Shown here: positions 23,801-35,364 of the stretch, piece after piece | Layout of the letters: each line of letters begins with the position of its first letter | Position numbering within the stretch: position 1 is the first letter of the stretch | Assembly: GCA_963924555.1 (NCBI GenBank) | Contig: OZ004586.1 | Span: 2,934,501 to 2,998,500, forward strand | DNA: 64,000 nucleotides | Reading direction: 5' to 3' | Origin: Crambe crambe | Lineage: Eukaryota; Porifera; Demospongiae; Poecilosclerida; Crambeidae | Translations under genes and position numbers: made by a program | Notes under the pieces: model-generated | What the model saw: only the letters and a program-made list of their open reading frames with translations | Database searches by the model: none | Told to the model about the DNA's origin: nothing

Positions 23801-24690
23801 AGTGGAATTGATCGGTCAAGAGGATTTGAGTGGGTTCACTATTAGAACACTTGAGATCCAACAGAGCAAGGTACGTACATATAGGGTTGAACTACACACA
23901 TACTGAATTAACATACGAGATTATTCCATTACTATAGGCCAACAAGGCCCATCATGTGACTCAGTTCCACATCACTTGCTGGAGACCAGATGGAGTGTGT
24001 TCCAACCTCAAGAGTGTGGTGGATGTCGTGGAGGAGCTCTCCAAAATACAAAGGAAGACGGGAAACAAACCTGTATTCATACACTGCAGGTATACTCACA
24101 TAGCTAGCTATTGTATCACTTACCATGAATCCTTTCCTTGGCATTAATTGTACGTCAAATTGGTAAGGGATCATCGATGGTGTACAGTTATAGGATGCAG
24201 TTTATTCTTGTGAGCACCATTGGGTTATCACTAGAAGTAGTTTATTTTTGTGATGACCATTGGGTATAATATAACCATTGGGTTATAAGTTTCATTACAA
24301 CAACAGACATTGGATAAAACATGCCCAAAATATAAGTTAGTAATGAACATTTCTTCTGCACTACTATTTTTTTTTCTAGTGACACGGTGACCAGGAGTGG
24401 AATGTTCTGTGCCATAGCCACCATCATTGACCGATGCAAGACAGAGGGAGTGGTGGATGTCTTCCAAGTGGTCAAGGCTCTCCGCATCCAGAAACCAGGG
24501 GCTGTGCCAACTCTGGTGAGTTGTATTGCAGGAAGATGTCTTGCTAACTCTTTATGGAGATACGATCATTCATTACAATCATATGCAGGCAAATTACAAG
24601 ACCTTATTTGATGCCACACTTAAATTCTTGGACTCATTTGATACTTACGCCAACTTTCAAAACATTAAGCTAATGCATTTAGCTGGGTAG
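14847..24690 (+). CDS. Gene D, receptor tyrosine phosphatase with a different ectodomain (Ig - 3 FN3 - TM - cytoplasmic Ig - D1 - D2)
   Basis: Ectodomain exons: 14847-14901 (signal peptide [15 protein letters not shown]), 15167-15532 (Ig with RFTC..SW..IECVA, so both cysteines kept), 15666-15953 (FN3), 16009-16094 with 16362-16647 (FN3), 16674-16949 (FN3), 17296-17415 (helix [18 protein letters not shown]). Two more hydrophobic exons follow: 17500-17630, which ends in a stop, and 18453-18569. Cytoplasmic exons: 18760 (or 18690)-18821, 18870-19273, 19406-19493, 19567-19649, 19929-19965, 20373-20587, 20646-20809, 21372-21507, 22017-22166, 22411-22504, 22629-22693, 22766-22900, 23742-23870, 23938-24089, 24380-24515, 24589-24690. 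D1 has WPDHG and [11 protein letters not shown]2 has [10 protein letters not shown]. The join between helix exons and 18760 does not close in phase, so 14847-17630 could be a separate gene. The usual stop is AAG, adding seven codons. Confidence 0.65.
18084..18129. repeat. Microsatellite (GT)n-(G)n
   Basis: A run of GTGTGTGTGTGTGTG passes into an almost pure G tract in the gene D intron. This is a simple repeat that may be length-variable or poorly assembled. Confidence 0.9.
19677..19846. mobile_element. MITE of the CAGTGGAACCTCC family in a gene D intron
   Basis: Starts CAGTGGAACCTCCAAATAA and ends with the inverted form around TCCATCGGAGATTCCATTATAA. Matching copies sit in the same intron of E (29962-30125) and G (42257-42424) but not in C (8014-8111). 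A related copy is in the intron after the EQYIF exon of D (about 22186-22350), E (about 32306-32400, shortened) and G (about 49978-50128). The ends resemble pogo/Tc1-type termini (inference). Confidence 0.6.
22953..23215. repeat. Direct and inverted repeat cluster in a gene D intron
   Basis: GTGAATTGCAAGTTGGTTGTCC and its reverse complement alternate with copies of GATGCAAAATCTAAAGGAGC and TGTGTGGCTTTTCCTCAATAG. The same family is expanded in the matching intron of gene G (50695-51165) and absent from C and E. A transcript of this intron could fold on itself. Confidence 0.65.
23480..23730. mobile_element. MITE with CAGGGGTGTA termini and 5-bp target duplication
   Basis: Ends are CAGGGGTGTATCC and its inverse GATACACCCCTG. 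It is flanked by TATTA on both sides. Genes E and G have the empty site (GATATTAATACAGGAG), so insertion into gene D is directly visible. It lies only 11 bases before the acceptor of the ESSCQYW exon (23742). CAGGG-type ends suggest hAT ancestry (inference). Confidence 0.75.
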
Positions 24691-25087
24691 TTGGCTACGT
24701 AGCTATACATGACAACATAGCTGTTCGTTTTTTGCAGTTCATGAAGCAGATTGCAAAGGCATGAAATTGATTTCATTAGAAGATTCTAAGGACCCATGTG
24801 AGGACATGATGCTATCAGGGATATTAGGCTGGTGAGACTATAGCCTCACCACTTTTTGGGGACAATTATATCCAAAACTCCCTTCTAATTGCACCAGATT
24901 GAATCTAAGAGGCCCAAAAATCTTCCTGGAGGGCATGCTCCCAGACCACTCTAGGTGGCGTGCTTTGCATGCTGCATGATCACAATGATAATATGGCCTT
25001 TTGCCACTGAATAGATCAGAATTTATCATAATTAGCCATTAAGTTTAAGAATCACATAACAATTAGCATTTTAAAGGTAAACAAAAG
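24691..25087. repeat. Duplicated 3' flank after gene D
   Basis: Holds CCCATGTGAGGACATGATG, CCTCACCACTTTTTGGGGAC, GAGGCCCAAAAATCTTCC and GGCGTGCTTTGCATGC, as after the other long genes. No coding sequence is seen. Confidence 0.6.
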
Positions 25088-25156
25088 CCCACACAGCTAG
25101 GGACATAGACATACATACATACATACCAGGGTTTATTACTATACAGTAAGGTGTGG
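25088..25156 (+). promoter_or_regulatory. Orphan copy of the receptor promoter module
   Basis: GTAAACA (about 25078), CCCACACAGCTAGGG (25088-25102) and GGTGTGG (25150-25156) are all present, followed by the usual leader-like CTTCCTATTCTACTCCAGTG. No signal-peptide exon follows within 100 bases. The gene E start is 1.7 kb downstream, so this is either gene E's distal promoter with a 5' untranslated exon or a leftover of a lost gene. Confidence 0.45.
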
Positions 25157-25418
25157 TTTCATTTCATTCTGCAACACTTGCTTCAGTATTGCACTTCCTA
25201 TTCTACTCCAGTGAGTTAGTTAGCTCACAATTCAACCTCTGATAAAGTGAAAGGACAGCTAAAACGTGCTAAGAGTGACTGCTAATAGATTTTCACCTCT
25301 GAAATAGGAGAGCCTCTAATAATTATTCTACTATTAGGAGGTTTCAATATTATAGTCAGATGCCAGTAGCTATTATGGTATAGATGTCAATTAGCTACAA
25401 TAATTCCATTCATAGGCT

Positions 25419-25517
25419 TGATGTAGGGATGATAGTAAGTCAAACCTTTTTCTTTCCACAATTTCTTCCCTTGTTTCTTTATTTTTTTGTACACTGTTTT
25501 TTGTCATCCCTACATCA
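25419..25517. mobile_element. Short MITE with perfect 14-bp inverted ends
   Basis: TGATGTAGGGATGA at 25419 and TCATCCCTACATCA ending at 25517 enclose a T-rich interior of about 70 bases. Confidence 0.65.
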
Positions 25518-26858
25518 CCTTTCATTTTAAAAATGTTTTTTTCCCTTACTTGTTTTCTCTCTTTTTTTTAAATTAAATTTTTAGCACTAGCTCTCCTGCT
25601 TAAGTCCTTGGTAGCTACATGTCAAAGGGTGGACTAGCTACATATATAAGATCATGAAACTTTGAGGAGACATAGCTATTATTATGACAAATTGCTCCTC
25701 CCCCACATCCCACTGCATGCAGCACATGTGGGGTATGAAATATAATTTTGTACTTGATAACCATGGACAATCGACCACACAGCATGCATTATAAGCATGG
25801 TGTGATTGATTGCCCCTCTTTGTTAAAGAGGAAAGTGGCAATTGGACTGTTTCGCTCTATTTGGAGCTCTTCAGCATGGTGCAACCAAGTACATAGAACA
25901 CATTCAGGTTTATAAAATTGTCTCAGTACTCTTCTAATCACTGTCAGAGCAGTCAAGTTCACTGCCCTCTGCTTTAATTTATATGTACAAGTTAAAATCA
26001 AAATGTTCGCACAATTAAATTTCGTTTTTGATAGAACAACTGAATCTGACATGATAATGCCTTGCATTTTTGCATGAATAGCCAGCTGCAAACCTTGACG
26101 TGCATGACCCTCCATAGGACTAATAGCTATAAAATGAAGTTTGATTTTCTCAGGAAACAGTAAGATGTAGCTGCTATGACTGCTTACCCCGTATTCTTAT
26201 AAAATATAATTTTGGAGCCTGAAAGATTAAACAGTGAAGAACAGTAAAAATGCATTATATATAGCTGTAAACCCGAGTTACTTGATGTGCATGAGCACAA
26301 ACTTTAAATGTGAAATAAATTTTGCACCTATGCATTATGTACTTCATAAGTTTCAGTGTTTACCACATGATTGAGAGGGTGCTATCTTGGCAATTTGCAT
26401 CCTATTACAGCTGAATACATTGATTTTTAATGGACCACCTGATGGGTATTAGCAGCTTTACATGTGCACCATGGTTGGTATGGCTACATAGCTACGTAGC
26501 AAGGTTCTGCACAAATCATCTTATTGAGTTTCAAATCAAAATTTAATTACAGGAACAGTGGAAATATGATGTGCTAATTAAATTATTAAATGTTTAAATG
26601 GCACATCTAAATGCAATCGATCGTCTAGCTTGACAAAAGATAGATACATTCTTAGTAAAATTGTCCAAGTACTCTGTTGTTTTATAATCAGCCATGTATT
26701 GTGGCTATAAATGGAATCTATGACTAAAGATGAAGTATGCGAGTTGTGCATGCATACGCATAGCCATTATGATAGCTAACAGGAAATGATTATTATGTGC
26801 TTCCACCATGCTACACATAGCTAACTAGCTCATCACAAGTTCTTAGCAATAGTTAATC
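25518..26858. other. Intergenic stretch before gene E
   Basis: No gene is supported. A 108-codon open frame on the minus strand (25789-26115) has no recognisable domain and no partner exons. The rest is AT-rich with scattered TAGCTA words. Confidence 0.5.
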
Positions 26859-29800
26859 ATGTTGAATGGTGTACTACTTCTAACTCTTGGATTTGTGTCC
26901 ACTCTCTTATCTGTACAGAGTCGAAGTGAGTGCTAAAAAGACTCAGTAGCCACCAACTAGCAAAAAAAAATTCATGCATGATGATGATTTAGCTAGAAGA
27001 TATTATTCACATAGCTAGAGATCTCAGGCCAATTGTTCCTACATGTGGAATAAGACTAGGATAGTTAGTTATCAAGAAAGATTAGTAGTGTATGGCTATG
27101 TATGCAGCACAAGCTCCTACTGATCTCATGGTTAGTCAGATTGGGATAAATAGAGTGAAAGTCTCCTGGACTGTACCACACAATGCTCCTGGAAGGGGAT
27201 ACCGAATAGTAATAGGTGACACAAGACCTACAGGCTCCAGTGTGGGCATAGATGTAGCATTAGGAGCAAATAGTCGTGATGTAGGACAGCAACCTGGTAC
27301 AGTTAATTATTGGCTGGTTGTACTTTATGGGACTCCAATAGTAGTAGGACCTGTGAGTGGCACTGTGAGAGGTGAGGAAATGCAACTTATTATGTACAAT
27401 CAGTAACTAATGAGTGTTCTATCAGATTTCAGCAGACCAATAAATATCACTTTCTCATCACTGACTGCCACATCTGTGACCATATCCTGGACCCAGCCTC
27501 CATTCAGTCTCCCAATGGATGAGTATAGAGTAGAACTCAGACGACTAACTGATGCAAGGCAGTTGTGTACAATGGTTGAGGATAATATGTCTAAGATGAC
27601 TGGTGTAATTTCCACAGTGGAGTTTACTAATCTACAGGAATTCAGCATTTACAATTTAACAATTACTGTTCCATTAACAAGTGAATTTAGTGCTACTCTG
27701 ACACCAACTGTAGAGTTCACTACAAAGGCAGCTGGTATGATAATACACTGAAATTACATATGCTAATGGTTTGTTCTACTGCAGCACCTACTGCTCCCCC
27801 ACACATCATAAACTTTCCCTCTGCCACCTCCAGAAGTTTTAGTGCGTTCTGGACAAAAATCAGATGTATCGAACGCAATGGTCCAATCACTAACTACACA
27901 GTGGAATTCCGAAAAGTGGGAGGGGCTCTGATCCCTGGTGTGGTGGTGAATAGGACCTTCACAGCTAGTGGACTCACTCCTTACACAAACTATACTTTCA
28001 GAGTTGCTGGAGTCAATGACAATGGCACTGGAGTCTTTTCTAATATAATCAATATGCTGACAGATGAAGAAAGTAGCTAATAAATCTAGCTATTAATTTT
28101 GTGACATTAACTCTACTATAATATTATTCCTTATGTGTAGCTCCTGGTCCTGTGTCTAACCTCACTGGTACTCCTAAGTTCACTTCCATTGTACTCACTT
28201 GGAATTCACCTCAAGAACCTAATGGAGTCATCATCAGTTATGAAGTCACTTACACAGTCAATGGCAACAATACTGTCAGAGTCAACACCTCAGACTTGAG
28301 CACTACATTCACTATCCCATCACTAACTCCACAAGCAAGAGTCTCTGGTATTATAATCACTGCTTACACAAGAATAGGTCTAGGAGAACCTGCTAATTTG
28401 CCTGATCAGACTACACTTGAGTTACGTGAGTATTTGCCCTTGCATTCCTAGCTCATTATTATTCAATTATTGCAGCTGCAGTGATGAATGTCATGGTGGA
28501 GATGTTATCTAATACTTCAGTTAATATTTCATGGGAAAGTATTGACACTTCAGAGCTCACAATAAGCTACAGAGTCTACTATAATCAACCTGGAAATATG
28601 GATGCCTTTGTCAATGCTTCCAGCAACTCTATTGTTATCAATAATCTGACAAGTAATGTGGAGTACTTGTTTTATGTGGCGGTTATTGCTGAAGTTGATG
28701 GGCGAACATTTATTGGACAGAGATCAATAACTGTAATGGTTGGGGCTGAATGTACGTACATAATGTTAGTTACTGAACTGCTTCATTGTAATGTTCTTAA
28801 CTCGTGTAGCTTCTACATTAGCAATATCTACATCATCACCACCTGCCAATAGTGCACCAGTTGGAGTCACTGTAGGAGTAATACTACTGATCATTAGTGT
28901 TGCCATAGTAACTGTACTGGCAATATTCCTAGGATATTGGTTTAAAAGGTAAACTAACTGAATATTTTACCTGCACAATTATTGGGATGAAAACTTTTTG
29001 TAGGAGACAAAATGGGAAATCTGACAAGAGTATTGCAGTAGTAGGATACACAAAGCCAAAACCAAATATTGTAACCATACTAGAACATACTTCAGGTGAT
29101 GAAGAGGTTAAAAGTTATTTGATAGCCATGAAAATAGATATTACCTACAGGACCAGAGATCGAAAATTTTCCTGTGGACAGAGTTTTAGTGGAAGGTGAA
29201 GGTGTGTCATTCAAGGTGGCAGTGAGAGGAGATCCAGAACCGACACTCACGTGGTTCCATGAAGGAAATGAATTGATATCTGATTACTCCCTTGAGATCC
29301 AACCTGACGGCACTCTAGTGATAGCCTCAGTTGAGCTCAGACACAATGGAGTGTATAAGTTATCGGCAAGGAACAGCAGTGGTATAGCTGAAAGAGAGCT
29401 CAGCCTAACTGTCCAACAGGAAGGTGAGGAGATAAATGCTCCCTCAAAGGAGAGTATAGAGGTTGACTTCACAGCTGTACCAGTGGCTGACTTTGGGGAT
29501 TATGTGGCAAAGAATCATTCCCAGTCAGATGCAGGGTTCAGAAAACTGTACAAAGTAAGTTCAGAGTGATTATACGTAAGTAACTAATTATGTATACACT
29601 GTCGTCAGTCTATTCTGACACATGAAATTGCACATGCACACTCTTAGTCTGAATAACATCTTCAAGCTCAGTTTTCAGGATCAATATGCACTGTCAATCT
29701 TAGAGTCTTGATAATGGTGATGAGCATCCTAAAACTGTTGGACTCTGCAAAGAAAACAAGAAACTGAATCGATTTGCTAATATCACTGTGTGTAAGTGGT

Positions 29801-32800
29801 TAACTAGTCTATACAATATTATTATTGTAATCATTTTCATAATGCCATATAATGTCTCATGTAGATGATTATAATCGTATAACACTCAATGCCCTACCAG
29901 AATATGAAGATTGTCAGAGAGAATTCATCAATGCCTGCTATGTCAATGTAAGAAGGTCTTACAGTGGAACTTCCGAATAATGGACACACTTGGGACCCCA
30001 TAGTAGAGAGGTTGTCCTCTTTTGGAGGTTATTTTATATAGAGTGTAAAGTTTTACTTTTAGTTTACTCCTTTTTGAGGGATTTGTCCTCTTTCGGTGTG
30101 TCCTCCATTGGAGATTCCATTGTAATCCATGCATAATATGCGATCCTAGCAATAAATTATGTCTGAGTGATTGTTTTTGTTATTGATTTCATTGTAGGGG
30201 TATTCACAGCTGCGAAGATTCATAACAACTCAAGGTATGTACATATACTCAACAAATACATTAATTTTCATGATGACAGTTGATTATTAAAGCAACATTT
30301 CTCGGAACCATGACAAACTAATAATATGTAGTTTGATCTCGATGAATAAACAGGTCCTTGCTCTGTGCATAGACATTAATTTTACTCATCATGCTTGACC
30401 CAAAATATAGATATGAAATTTTGTTAGCATGCAGAACATATTAATTATGATACAAGGAATGATTGGAATGTATAAAGATCACATATATACTTTATATGGT
30501 TGGAATTTACAGATTATTGTACTGGCTTATTCATTTCTCTCCATGCACATTATTAAGTGGTATTTGATTACCTCCTCATAATCTTAACTTTAAGATGACA
30601 CAGAATAATTACAAGACTCACCAACTACATAAACTCCACTAAATTATCAATGATTGTATATAGGTCCTAAAGATCGCACTCTTGTTGATTTTTGGCGACT
30701 TGTTTGGCAGGAGAGACCTCAAACCATTGTTATGGTAACCAACATTAAGGAAGGCAACAAGGTCAAGTGCCAGCAGTATTGGCCAGACAGTGGAAGCAAG
30801 CACTTCGGCCACTTCAAGGTCACCCTGGTGGAATACCAGGTGTTTGCTGACTATGTCATCAGGACACTACAAGTTACTGTGAGGCATGCTATTATCTCAT
30901 ACGTACATACAAATTAACATGGTCTTTCTAAGCAGTTAGAAGGCAGTTCTGCAAGTCGTCCTTGGAAACTGAAGCAGTTTCACTTCACATCCTGGCCTGA
31001 CCATGGAGTGCCTGAATATGCCACTTCAATGCTGTCCTTTCATCGCAGGATCCTCTCACAGCACAGGAGTAGCAAAGGACCAATGATAGTCCATTGCAGG
31101 TGAGAGATACATGCATAACTAGATAGTAATTTTCTGTGCAAATTGAAATGATCACAACTGAAAAATTGCTATTGCTACAGTGTACTTTATATAGTGTAGG
31201 CTCTATTCAGTGTTCCAATTTGTCTCTAGAAGTACTATAGCTAATTACATATGCTGGCACTTGAGATAACCCAGGCACGCACTTGTCATAGGGCACAGGT
31301 AGGTTATAACATGTCAGGCAGTTGAAAGAGATGTGTATAAACTATAGCACAATACCTCCTTCTAATTATTAGCTATCAGATTCTCATAATTATACTTAAT
31401 CAGTTTTCTAATTTTGTTATCTGCATTGTACACAGTGCTGGAGTTGGACGTACTGGTACTTTCATTTGCATCGACAATGTTCTGGAGCAGATCAAGAAGG
31501 AAAACAAAGTGGACATTGCAGGGACCATCAATAAGTTGAGGCATCAGCGCATGAAGATGGTCCAGACTCCAGTAAGTAGTTACCTCCCCATAATGGAGCT
31601 TCCAATAAATCAGAAATCATGCAGATTCATTAGCCCATTATAAATTCTGGAAATAATCAGAGAGTACAATAGTACTCTCTAAGTAGGGTTGTCCAATTGG
31701 ACTTACTATCTCATGAGAGCCAAGTAATTCACATCACTTGGTATCCACATGGGTATACATGCACACACATAATTTAATGAGGCATCCATTCTTATCATAT
31801 CATAAAACCACGTACACTATATACGTATCTTATGGATGCACCTTTACCCTTTAGCTATGGCTCGTAAGATTTGTTTTGATTGAACTGCATAGGTATATAG
31901 TGGTTTACAAGGATCACAGAAACCTCCTCTTCATATTATACAGAATATCAGCTGCTTCAATGTTATGATTATACACATAAAAGCAGCTGCTTCATGTAGT
32001 TGTATAAACCATTACAAAGTGCTCTCCCCAAAACCTTCCAACAATCATGCAACCATCAATGGACAGTAGTACTTGTACAATGGTACTACTGATCATTATT
32101 AAATTTTTCTAGCTACACCTTAACTGATCTATAATAGGAGCAGTATATCTTTATCCATGATGCAATCTTGGAGTCAGTGATGTGTGGGGACACTGAGATA
32201 AACAGTAGTAACCTCAGGGCTGCTTTGAACAAGTTAAACAAACAGGGGAGAGATCAAACAACAAACATGGCCACACAATTCAAGGTAATGCTCTATACAA
32301 TAACAGAGGAAACTCCAAATAATGGACACTCTTGGGACCCATGCAGCATTTTGTCCTTTGTAGCTAGTCTGAGAGGTTGTCCTCTTTTGGAAGTTATTTG
32401 TTTTACATTCAAATTTTATCACTGTATCAGGTATTGGATCTCGTATCTCCTAAACAGAGTGATGCCATATGCACTGCTGCACTTCAGCATCCTGACAAAA
32501 ACCGCTCCATGGAATTCCTGCCATGTAAGTATAAGAACAGAAGCTACACTGGGACTCCACTTCAATTTGAATTCTTAAAATTGGATCCAACTTAAACACA
32601 ATCCCAAAGAGAAGGTCAAATCATGATCCCTCTTATTGCATCATTATTTGCAGCTGATAAGCATCGTGTGATTTTGAGTGGAGAGTATCCTGACTACATA
32701 CATGCTGTTACTGCCAATGTAAGCTCATAAGGGCAAGTAGAGTGAGAGAATTGTTATTACTGTACCATATTTCTGTATGCTAAATTAATTTTGTCCTGAT

Positions 32801-34517
32801 ATTGTTGATCATCTCAGACACGTAAGGCTGCGGGAGTTTTCTATAATAATAATTTTCATGCTACATTAATTTTGTCCTAACATTGTTAATCACATCTTCA
32901 CATCTCAGACACATAAAGCTGCTTATAAGTAGCTAGAAGGAGTGAGGGAGATTTCTACAATAATAATTTTCATGCTACATTAATTTCATCCTAGCACTGT
33001 TCAATTCAAGCTTAGACACAATTATATTCATATAGGCCTATAAGCAAAAGAAAGCTTATGTAATAGCAGAGGGTCCAATGTCCTCCACCATCAGAAACAT
33101 GTGGAAAGTTATTTGTGATAGGAAGTGTGGAGCAGTCATCATGTTGTCCGACCTTATTGAGAATGGAATGGTATGTTTATACAATGTTTACATTACGCAA
33201 CAGGCTACATTTACGCAACAGGCTATAATTCAACAGTTGATAGTAAAACAGTTCTTTCAGTAATAATGACCTTCCCATGGAAGGTTAATCTCTATAAGTT
33301 CAATGATTAAGGGAAGTGAGACTTACAGCACTGGCATAAGTATAGGATCGGGGTTAAGAGGAGGACTGCTCCTTACCTTGATAGCTATGTGTAGCACAAT
33401 CCTTCTGCAACTAAGGTTGACTTGTCATAGTGATGGCAATGGTGTATAGCTAGAAATTTAACTTCCTTATTTCATTATAAAAATTTAAATGTATGGCTGA
33501 TGATGATATTAATACAGGAGAGTAGTTTCCAGTACTGGCCAGTAGAGGGACAAGTGGCTCAGTTTGGGGAATTCACAGTGGAATTGATCAGTCAAGAAGA
33601 TTTGAGTGGGTTCACTATTAGAACACTTGAGATCCAACAGAGCAAGGTACATATAGGGTTAAACTACATACTGAATTAACATACGAGATTATTCCATTAC
33701 TATAGGCCAACAAGGCCCATCATGTGACTCAGTTCCACATCACTTGCTGGAGACCAGATGGAGTGTGTTCCAACCTCAAGAGTGTGGTGGATGTTGTGGA
33801 GGAGCTCTCCAAAATACAAAGGAAGACGGGAAACAAACCTGTATTCATACACTGCAGGTATACTCACATAGCTAGCTATTGTATGACTTACATGAAATCC
33901 TTTCCTTAATTGTATGTCAAATCGGTAAGGGATCATCGATGGTGTAGAGTTATAGGATGCAGTTTATTCTTGTGACGACCATTGGGTTATCACTAGAAGT
34001 AGTTTATTTTTGTGATGACCATTTATTTTATTTTATTATTTATTTTATTTTATGACCATTTATTTTATGTAGAAGTAGTTTATTTTTGTGATGACCATTG
34101 GGTATACAATTGAGTTTCATTATCACAACAGACATTGGATAAACCTATAAACTAATAGATGCTTGTCCAAAGTATAAATTAGCAATGAACATTCCCTCTA
34201 CACTGCTAATTTTTTTCTAGTGACACAGTGACCAGGAGTGGAATGTTCTGTGCCATAGCCACCATCATTGACCGATGCAAGACAGAGGGAGTGGTGGATG
34301 TCTTCCAAGTAGTCAAGGCACTTCGTGTCCAGAAACCAGGGGCTGTGCCTACTCTGGTGAGTTCCTTTGCGTCATCTTATTCCACACTACATAAGTAGCT
34401 AACTCATGGATTGAGATACAGTCATTCATTATGCAGGCAAATTACAAGACCTTATTTGATGCCACACTTGTATTCTTGGACTCATTTGATACTTATGCCA
34501 ACTTTCAAAACATTTAG
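26859..34517 (+). CDS. Gene E, long receptor tyrosine phosphatase (5 FN3 - TM - cytoplasmic Ig - D1 - D2)
   Basis: Exons: 26859-26925, 27108-27371, 27426-27734, 27785-28072, 28141-28425, 28476-28751, 28822 (or 28810)-28948, 29004-29095, 29151-29554, 29704-29791, 29865-29947, 30198-30234, 30664-30878, 30936-31099, 31436-31571, 32138-32284, 32431-32524, 32654-32718, 33036-33170, 33518-33646, 33706-33857, 34221-34356, 34437-34517. Phases close, giving about 1257 residues. Signal peptide [18 protein letters not shown] differs from the other copies. Helix core [20 protein letters not shown]. The Ig after the helix has [22 protein letters not shown], with V and L where the two disulfide cysteines normally stand. 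D1 has WPDHG and [10 protein letters not shown] (Cys899). D2 has C-x5-R (Cys1185) and CWRPDG, and reads ESSFQYW where the others have ESSCQYW. Predicted membrane phosphatase; ligand unknown. Confidence 0.87.
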
Positions 34518-34949
34518 CTAATGCATTTAGCTGGGTAGTTGGTTACTCATGTAACTAGCTATACATGTTGTTTGTTTATTCGCTGCAAAGTAATGAATTG
34601 TTATTAGAAGATACTAAGGACCCCATGTGAGGTCACAATGCTGTTATGTATTTATCAGGGACATTAGAGATGTTGAAGCCAGTGAGACTATAGCCTCACC
34701 ACTTTGTGGGGACAATTATAATAATCCTCTAATTGCACCAGATTGAATCTAAGAGGCCCCAAAATCTTCCTGGGTAGCATGCTCCAAGACCCCCTAGATG
34801 GCGTGCTTTGCATGCTGTCATTGCTGTGTGATCACAATAATAATATGGCCTCACCTCTTCAATTTTGCCACTGAATAGATGTTATGGCAGAGTTTTATCT
34901 AACTTCTCCCCACTTATAGTAATTAGTTATAGCTAAACTTAACTTAAAT
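34518..34949. repeat. Duplicated 3' flank after gene E
   Basis: Matches the flanks after A and C (CCCATGTGAGGTCACAATGCTG; GAGGCCCCAAAATCTTCCTG; GATGGCGTGCTTTGCATGC). No coding potential is seen. Confidence 0.65.
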
Positions 34950-35157
34950 GGGGTGTCATTGCTACACCAAAAATAGGTTCAAAACTGTGCGAAAATGACA
35001 CCCCGCCATTTGACACATACAGTAAAAAGTGTACCCACAGCACCAAAAGGTGCACCATAACACTCTATGGTGTTACAGTAACATAGCAAGTGTGCTACAG
35101 TGGCATGAAAATGTACGTGGTGTCATGCTGCAATAACACCCCATTTTTTACAGTGTA
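34950..35157. mobile_element. MITE-like insertion, copy 2 of the GGTGTCATTGCTACACC family
   Basis: Begins GGGGTGTCATTGCTACACC and ends CCATTTTTTACAGTGTAG. It is inserted between the long-gene 3' flank and the promoter module of gene F. The paralogous A-B interval (about 800-860) is empty. Confidence 0.55.
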
Positions 35158-35215
35158 GGGACCACTAAGCTAGAGTAAAATAACAGTATACGTTTCAAAG
35201 GTAAACAAAAATTAA

Positions 35216-35267
35216 CCCACACAGCTTGGGACATAGACATACATATGTACCAGGTCAGAAGGTGTGG
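35216..35267 (+). promoter_or_regulatory. Shared receptor promoter module, gene F copy
   Basis: GTAAACA (about 35201), CCCACACAGCTTGGG (35216-35230) and GGTGTGG (35261-35267), 98 bases before the ATG at 35365. Confidence 0.5.
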
Positions 35268-35364
35268 TTTCATTTCATTCTACAACACTTGCTTCAGTAT
35301 TGCACTTCCTATTCTAGTCCAGTGAGTTAGTTAGCAGGCTACTTCCCTCTCACACCAGAGGACC

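Noticed and set aside
25789-26115. 108-codon open frame on the minus strand
   Set aside because: No recognisable domain, no partner exons with matching phases, and it lies in AT-rich spacer. It could be a transposon fragment, but the sequence alone does not show it.
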